Assembly (NCBI GenBank): GCA_037157565.1
Contig: JAZHRO010000013.1
Coordinates: 33,856,501-33,920,500, forward strand
Origin: Thalassia testudinum
Lineage: Eukaryota; Streptophyta; Magnoliopsida; Alismatales; Hydrocharitaceae
Reading direction: 5' to 3'
DNA: 64,000 nt
This document shows, in pieces, positions 58,644 to 64,000 of the stretch. The notes under the pieces were generated by a model. The model saw only the letters and a program-made list of their open reading frames with translations, was not told where the DNA came from and ran no database searches. Position numbers and translations under genes: made by a program. Positions within the stretch are counted from its first letter, which is position 1. Every line of letters begins with the position of its first letter.

Positions 58644-61305
58644 TGTAACGAGCGTGTGGCGCAGACGTCTTTTAAGACGTCTGGAGGGTTGTCCAGACGT
58701 CTGACCAGGCGTCTGGGATAGTTTCCAGACGTCTGGAAATCCATTATTTTCGACACACGTGAGTCGTCTGCGCGCATGAGCGCGCAGACCGCATATTCGC
58801 CTTCTTCCCTCCTGCGGCTGCAGGATTCCCCTGTCGCGAATCCTTCTCTCTCCTCTCCGCGCGACCTTAAAAGGGCACGCCTCCCCTCCCGTCTCCACCG
58901 TCTCTTCCTTCTCCTCCTTCAGCCAGTGAGCGTGAGCGTGAGTACGAGCGCGAGGGCGGCAGCGGCGACCGCAGTGAGCGCGGAGGAGGTGCGGCGTGCG
59001 AGAGCGGAGCTCTGCCGTGAGGGCGAGCTCGCCGGAGCGGCTTGGCCGGCCGGCGGAGGGCGCAGGGGGCGCGGAGCGACGCAGAGAGGGACCTGCTGCG
59101 GTCTGAGCAGCAGACGCGCGAGGTACGACGCGGGCGGCGTCGCGAGCGGAGGCCGAGTAGCGCCCTGATTCTGTAAAAATTTCCAGAATCAGACGTCTGT
59201 GTTGATAGGCAGACGGCGAGGACGACGTCTGGTAGCTCATACAGACGTTTGAAAGGTGAGTATTCCGCCTTCTTCTTCCTTCCTGTCGACTGACCGTACT
59301 GAGGGAGGCAGTTGGCTGTGCGCAGGTTCGCTGATTCGCCATCCTTTGCGAATCAGACGTCTGGAAGTTGTACCAGACGGCGGGAGTGACCTCCAGACGT
59401 CCGGGGTGACCATCAGACGTCTGGGAGCTAGGACAGACGTCCCCGTAGACTTCTGGACGTCTGGGAAACCACGCTGGACAGGTAATTCTCTGATCCACTC
59501 TTTAAGACGTCTGGAAGAAGTTCCAGACATCTGATCTTGCACAGTATCATCTTTTTCGACCCGTTTAGGGCCCGTTCGGGCTCCGTTTTCCGCGATTCGA
59601 GTTGCGTTCTTTTCAGAATTAATTCCTCTACCCGTCTACAGTAGCTATACACTGTTTTGAGACACTCCTTGTGTTTGATCCTTGTGAGAGGACCTCGTTC
59701 AGTTGCAGTCTTGAGAGTCGCGGAGGCACGCGGGATTCCCGATCACGCCCCCATTACTCCCGTTGTACCTGGTAGAGTGTCTTAAGTTTATTAATAAAAT
59801 CTGTTAAAGTATGGAACCATAACTAGAATCTAGGACATTGCATGAATCCTAGGAATGAGAAATGTATGGAATGATAGCTCCTAGGTGATGCATGAATCCT
59901 AGGGCTGGAAAATTAGTTGTATGCTAGATCCTAGGATGTGGCATGAACCCTAGGATGGAAAAACTAGTGGAATGTATAATACTGCAGTCTTGGAAAAATG
60001 GAAAGGAATATAAAGCTACCTGTAAATTGAATTAACAGCTGCCTGTTATGAATAAAGAAACATGATTGAGATCATGGATTGTGAGAACGTGAAACTGGAA
60101 AGTGAAACATATGATGTTCTGAGATAAGGAGCTGGAACCCTACGGGGAATTAGGAGTGGAACTCCTGGAAAGAAAAAGGAATGGAACTGAGATGTAGTTT
60201 GTACTGTCTCTTGGGTACGCAGTACCAGGGGAAGTACCTGTACCTGTTTAGTGCAGAGTGGGGCCAGCCACCCCAGGGACCCGGGGTTAGGATTGGCCGC
60301 TCTGTACCGACTTGTTGGCCCTCGTGTACGTAGTATCGAGGAGAGCTACTAGTGTTAGGAGAGTACCCCACGGGCCCCGGGGTTCTGCTAGCCTCCTTCA
60401 CCGACTTGTTAGGCCCACTAGGGCAAACCAGGGTAGTCAGGCGAGGGTGCGCGGACTGTGGTGGGGCAAGGCCCCGGTTTGGTTACTGTGGAGGGGTTGG
60501 ATCCCTGTTACTGAGAGGGCTCTGCCCTGGTTCCGTGCTGTGCTTTGGGCGCACCCGTTAACGGAAACGACTGACCGCGTGCCAGTGCGGGCTAGATATC
60601 TGTGCGTTTATCGCGCGTGCCGTAGTCACCGTTACGTCTGTCAGTGACCTTGGGGTGGTTGACTGAGGGTAGGATCACCACGGGGGACTCTCGGCCAGGA
60701 GAGCACCACGTGCTACTTCTACTTTTGGAAAAGACTGCAATCAAGATCGTTCCCACGAGGACATTCGAGATCAAGTAAAGGATCTGAGAAATAAATGAAA
60801 TAGTGAGAAAATTGAAAGATGTGAATAAAGGAAGTAATAGAACATAACAGCTACTGTACACTCTACTGTTGCCTTTAGTTAGTTTGCTACTCTACTCAGC
60901 GTTTTGCTGACGTGTTACACTCGTTACCTTTTTCAGGACCAGGGGTTGAGCAGCCATGGTCGGCGGCTGCAGAGGACGCTGGGCCGAGTAGGGTCCAGTA
61001 GAGTTTACCACAGTCTTTTGTACCTCTTTTGTTTCTGTTCTAGTGAGTAGTTTTTGTTTCCGCTGTACTTTCTTTACCTGCAGTTCTTGTTATATGATAA
61101 ATGTTGTTCTGCTGTTGTGGTGGTTGCTACTGTAGTAGTTTCTTTCCTTACTGCTGTACTTCCTTACTGTTAGTTATATTCATGCTGAATGTGGTTTATT
61201 TTACTGCTCTTTTGGTTACTTCCTCGTTGGACGACTAGGTCTTGGGATTAGTCGAGTCGGTCCGGTTCTCGTGTCTCGTAGGGACTCGGGAACCGGGTCG
61301 TTACA
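58644..61305 (+). mobile_element. Solo LTR D (2.66-kb family), inserted in the B leader
   Basis: Perfect TSD AGCCC (58639-58643 and 61306-61310) and good terminal repeats TGTAACG...CGTTACA. 2662 bp. It is the best-preserved member of the C/D/F/I family. CAGACGTCTG motifs cluster at 58661-58738, before a CTTAAAAGGGC TATA-like box near 58864, and again at 59190-59533. Tandem 60-bp GATCCTAGG units lie at about 59826-59950. It contains no protein domain. The long open frame that overlaps its left end (58602-59498) crosses the insertion junction and is not a gene. Confidence 0.88.
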
Positions 61306-61602
61306 AGCCCTAACTACTTTTAATGGATGTGCAGATAAAGTATGTTTAAATTTGAAAACAGGCAACTTTGGTGTTTTACTACGTATAAAAGACAGGTTAC
61401 TCCTAAATTGCTTTTTGTCTTTTTCTTCCTCTTTAGAATTTAGGGGTTTAAACTAGAGGATAGAAAATTACCTATCCTTGGTGTGGTTGTTGTGCGGCTA
61501 CTTTTTTTTTTTTGATTTCCTGTGCCTGTACAACAAAAGAGAAGAGATTAGTCAATAGAAAATAAAAAATTGTGAATCAATAGCTTCTAGGATGGCCGTT
61601 GC

Positions 61603-61620
61603 TCCCCGGTAACGGTGTCA
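61603..61620 (-). promoter_or_regulatory. Primer-binding site of element B (tRNA-Asp, mutated)
   Basis: The plus strand reads TCCCCGGTAACGGTGTCA, 15 of 18 matches to the tRNA-Asp 3' end; all three differences are C to T. It lies five bases from the LTR. Confidence 0.8.
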
Positions 61621-61625
61621 AAAAC

Positions 61626-64000
61626 TAGTATGAGCTCTCGCTTTGGTTTTAAATTCTAGACGTTATAGTATTTTACGAAAAGCTACCACCAGTTTACAAT
61701 TTATTACTCGGAAAAAGTTTCCCGAGGTCGAACTCAGGGAGCAAATTATGATTCTAGAAGCATATGAATTCACAATATTATTTTACAAAAAATTAAGACA
61801 AAAAGGGGAGAGAGAAAGAGAGCGAAAATTCTCTTCTTGGCTTTTTCTTCTTCTCTCTTCTTCTCTTCAGCCAGCCTGTCTTTTTCTTTCTTCTTCTTCT
61901 CTTCTTTGCTGCAATGGCTTCCTTTTCTTTCTTTCTTTCTTTCTTTAGCTGCTAAGGCCTTCTTCTTCTTTCTTCTTCTCTGCTTTTCTTCTTTCTTTCT
62001 GTGTCTTCTTCTTCTTTGCTGCCGAGGTTTCTTCCTTCTCTATTTTCTTTTCTTTCCCTGGCCTTTCCTCTGCTCTTCTCTTCTGCTTCATTCCTTCCTT
62101 TCTTTCTGACGTCTGATTCAAAAATCAGACGCCTTAACTGCTCGGTTGCTACAGTGCTGCTCTTCCTCTTTTCTTCAGCTTCTTTCCTTCCTTCCTTCTC
62201 CTTTCTTCTTCTCTGCGGCTAAGTCTCAGCCGCTGCTCTTCTTCTTCTTCTTTCTTTCTTCCTTCTTTCTTCTCTTGAGTAGCTTCTTGCTTCTTCCCTC
62301 ACCTGTTCCTGCACACACACACAAGCTCAGCGCAAAACCTACCCTACCCTCTCCCCGCGTCTCTCTCTCTCTGAATGTCTCTTGGATACGCTCTCCTAGA
62401 GCCGGGTTATCGGGTCGGGTCGCGTGCCCGGGTCTAGGCGCACCGGCGTGGGTGGTGCGCGAGGAGTGCATAGGAGGGTGTCGGGTCGGGTCACGCCAGA
62501 TCCGTGTGATGAGCTCACGGACGAGGGCGGTGCTTAGGTGAGGGACCTCACCCCAAGTGCTTTGGGAGGCGAACAACCTATAGCACCTTTTCAATTTAAG
62601 TGTGGACGTGCGGCTACACACTTCCAAGGTGGGACTAAAGTCCCACCTCTGCTCCGCGCGCCCGCAGTCGAGAAGCTGCTGGCAATTGGGCAGCAGCGAA
62701 GGCTTCGCGCCCCCAATTGAAGGTCTGGGCACACTCGCAGAAGTACCCCGCACTGCCTGGAGCCTTCACCTGGCACTGAAGGGACCTGGAGCTGGTCGCC
62801 AAGTAACTTTTGCTGCCCGTCAATGGCGTTGAGGGGGCCGAGATCTGAAAGCACGAAGATGGCCTCACGGCCACATCAGACAATGCAGGGAGCTTCGTCG
62901 GAGGACGACGACGGTGGTGCGGGGGTCGTCGTGGCGGGAAAGTGGCTGTGGCCTTGTGCCTAGGGCACACGGTAGAGATGCAGGTGGGTGTGTTTGAGGG
63001 GTGGTTTGAAGGTGAAGGGCGGTGAATGGAGTATGGGAAATGCTTGAGTGGAGTGTGGGGAGCTTCTGGGCTTGTCGGCAAGGGGTGAAAGGGCCTATCG
63101 AGGTGGAGCGATCTCGCTGGAGATGGTGGCCGGAGGTGGAGCAGATGGAGGTGGTCGTGGCAGTCGAGGGGTCTAAAATGCCAATTTAAGAGAGGAAAAG
63201 TGAGATGAGAGTAAGGGAAAGGTTCCTACCTACTTAGTCGACGAAGAGGGAGAGGAAGACGCCCGGCTCATGCCTGCCGGAGCTGGGGACGAAGGTGCCC
63301 AGAAGAGGAGTAACGACGACGAGGAGATCTGGAGATGCCAGCTGGTGCGGCCTGGCGTGGGAAGACAAGTTAGAGTGAGCTCTGCTGCAGGTATGGCAGC
63401 AGAGCGACGAGGAGGAGGAGGAAAGATCGCCGGAAGCTTGGACTGTCTGACCGGAGAGAGAGGAGATGAAGGAGGGGGTTTTCTTCGGCCAAAGCTAGCT
63501 TGAAGGAGACGGCTGCCCCCGCCGCTCCTTATAAAGGTGTTGGCGAGGAGAGGGTTTCGAGGGAGTGAAGTGGGGTGCTCGCTGGAGATGGTCGAAGATG
63601 GAGACCCATGCTTGTCGTGCGTTCGCACGAGAGGCATGGGCAACCGCAGGTCACAGGGGAGGGTCTCTGCGATAGAGGACGACGCAGGGAACCCCCCGTT
63701 CGTTCCTGAGAGCGGTTGCTTTACACTGCGCGGCGCCATCCTCCGCGCAAGGTCGCGGGAGGTATGGTGCCTACGTAGGGTGGCAGGGAGGACCATTCTG
63801 TAAAGAACGAAGGGGAAGATAGGGGGCTGGATGTAAGGTTTTGAAAAGATAAGGGTTAAAAAGTAATTCAAGAGGATTAATTTGTAAAGTCGGTCAAGAT
63901 GGTATTCTCTTAGGCTAAAATTTTTGTAACAACCTAATTTGAATCTAAGGAATTCAATGGTATAGTTTGATTTTAGGTTTGACCACATTTGACCGGTCAA
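61626..64000 (-). repeat. Element B 5' LTR, incomplete at window end
   Basis: Aligns in order with the three pieces of the 3' LTR. It carries the GTCTGATT...AATCAGAC stem at 62109-62128, the sense GA-rich block and a CCTTATAAAGG TATA-like box near 63527. About 460 bp of U3 are missing beyond 64000. Confidence 0.85.

Larger units (their letters stand above)
32333..64000 (-). mobile_element. Element B: Athila/Tat-like Ty3 retrotransposon, cut by the window end
   Basis: Minus-oriented. The 3' LTR lies in three pieces (32333-33397, 38985-39871, 49892-50775) separated by C and A. The internal region is 50776-61625, interrupted by D. The 5' LTR starts at 61626 and runs off the window. A primer-binding site at 61603-61620 matches the plant tRNA-Asp 3' end at 15 of 18 positions, the differences being transitions. 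The gag-pol order is gag-PR-RT-RNaseH-IN. RT and integrase wording (FLDxYSGYNQ, FIDDFSVFG, WGIDFMGPFP) and protease DLGASINL place it with the Athila/Tat group. It has stop codons and is not autonomous. Confidence 0.85.

Noticed and set aside
58602..59498. 298-codon open frame on the minus strand
   Set aside because: It crosses the D insertion boundary at 58644 and the palindrome arrays, and shows no family resemblance.

Overview
This is nuclear DNA from a flowering plant. It carries an intron-rich plant gene, an Ala tRNA gene and a dense cluster of nested LTR retrotransposons. The very GC-rich first exon of the gene hints at a monocot; that is inference only, and the species was not identified.

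Layout. 1-1.4 kb: a probable non-autonomous hAT-like DNA element. 1.8-6.9 kb: one complete host gene on the minus strand, cytosolic fructose-1,6-bisphosphatase, with 12 exons that join to a 341-residue protein; its second intron uses a GC donor. 7-12.4 kb: AT-rich intergenic DNA with a short truncated retroposon and tRNA-Ala(AGC). 12.46-15.12 kb: a solo LTR (element I). 15-20.3 kb: non-coding, with a decayed array of AGACGTCT-like motifs. 20.3-24.4 kb: an old, diverged LTR (J) interrupted by a second LTR-like insertion (L).

25.2 kb to the window end is one nest, which I resolved from target-site duplications (TSDs). LTR F (starts 25227) was split by solo LTR H (26882-28602), by solo LTR G (29086-31899) and by a large Athila/Tat-like Ty3 element B (32333 to beyond 64000, minus-oriented). 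B was in turn split by solo LTR C (33398-38979, itself containing solo LTR E, 35146-38055), by element A (39872-49886) and by solo LTR D (58644-61305). B keeps a recognisable gag-protease-RT-RNaseH-integrase reading frame, broken by in-frame stops that can each be explained by single transitions.

The most unusual object is element A. It is a complete 10,015-bp LTR element with a perfect 5-bp TSD, paired 2.7-kb LTRs and a tRNA-Asp primer-binding site. Its leader and 3' non-coding region match those of B, but the gag-pol block has been cleanly replaced by one intact 626-codon ORF of unknown function. It looks like a recently mobile non-autonomous partner of the B family. A second notable signal is the palindrome CAGACGTCTG, repeated in arrays near the predicted promoters of at least two unrelated LTR families (C/D/F/I and H). 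Its GACGTC core is the bZIP C-box.
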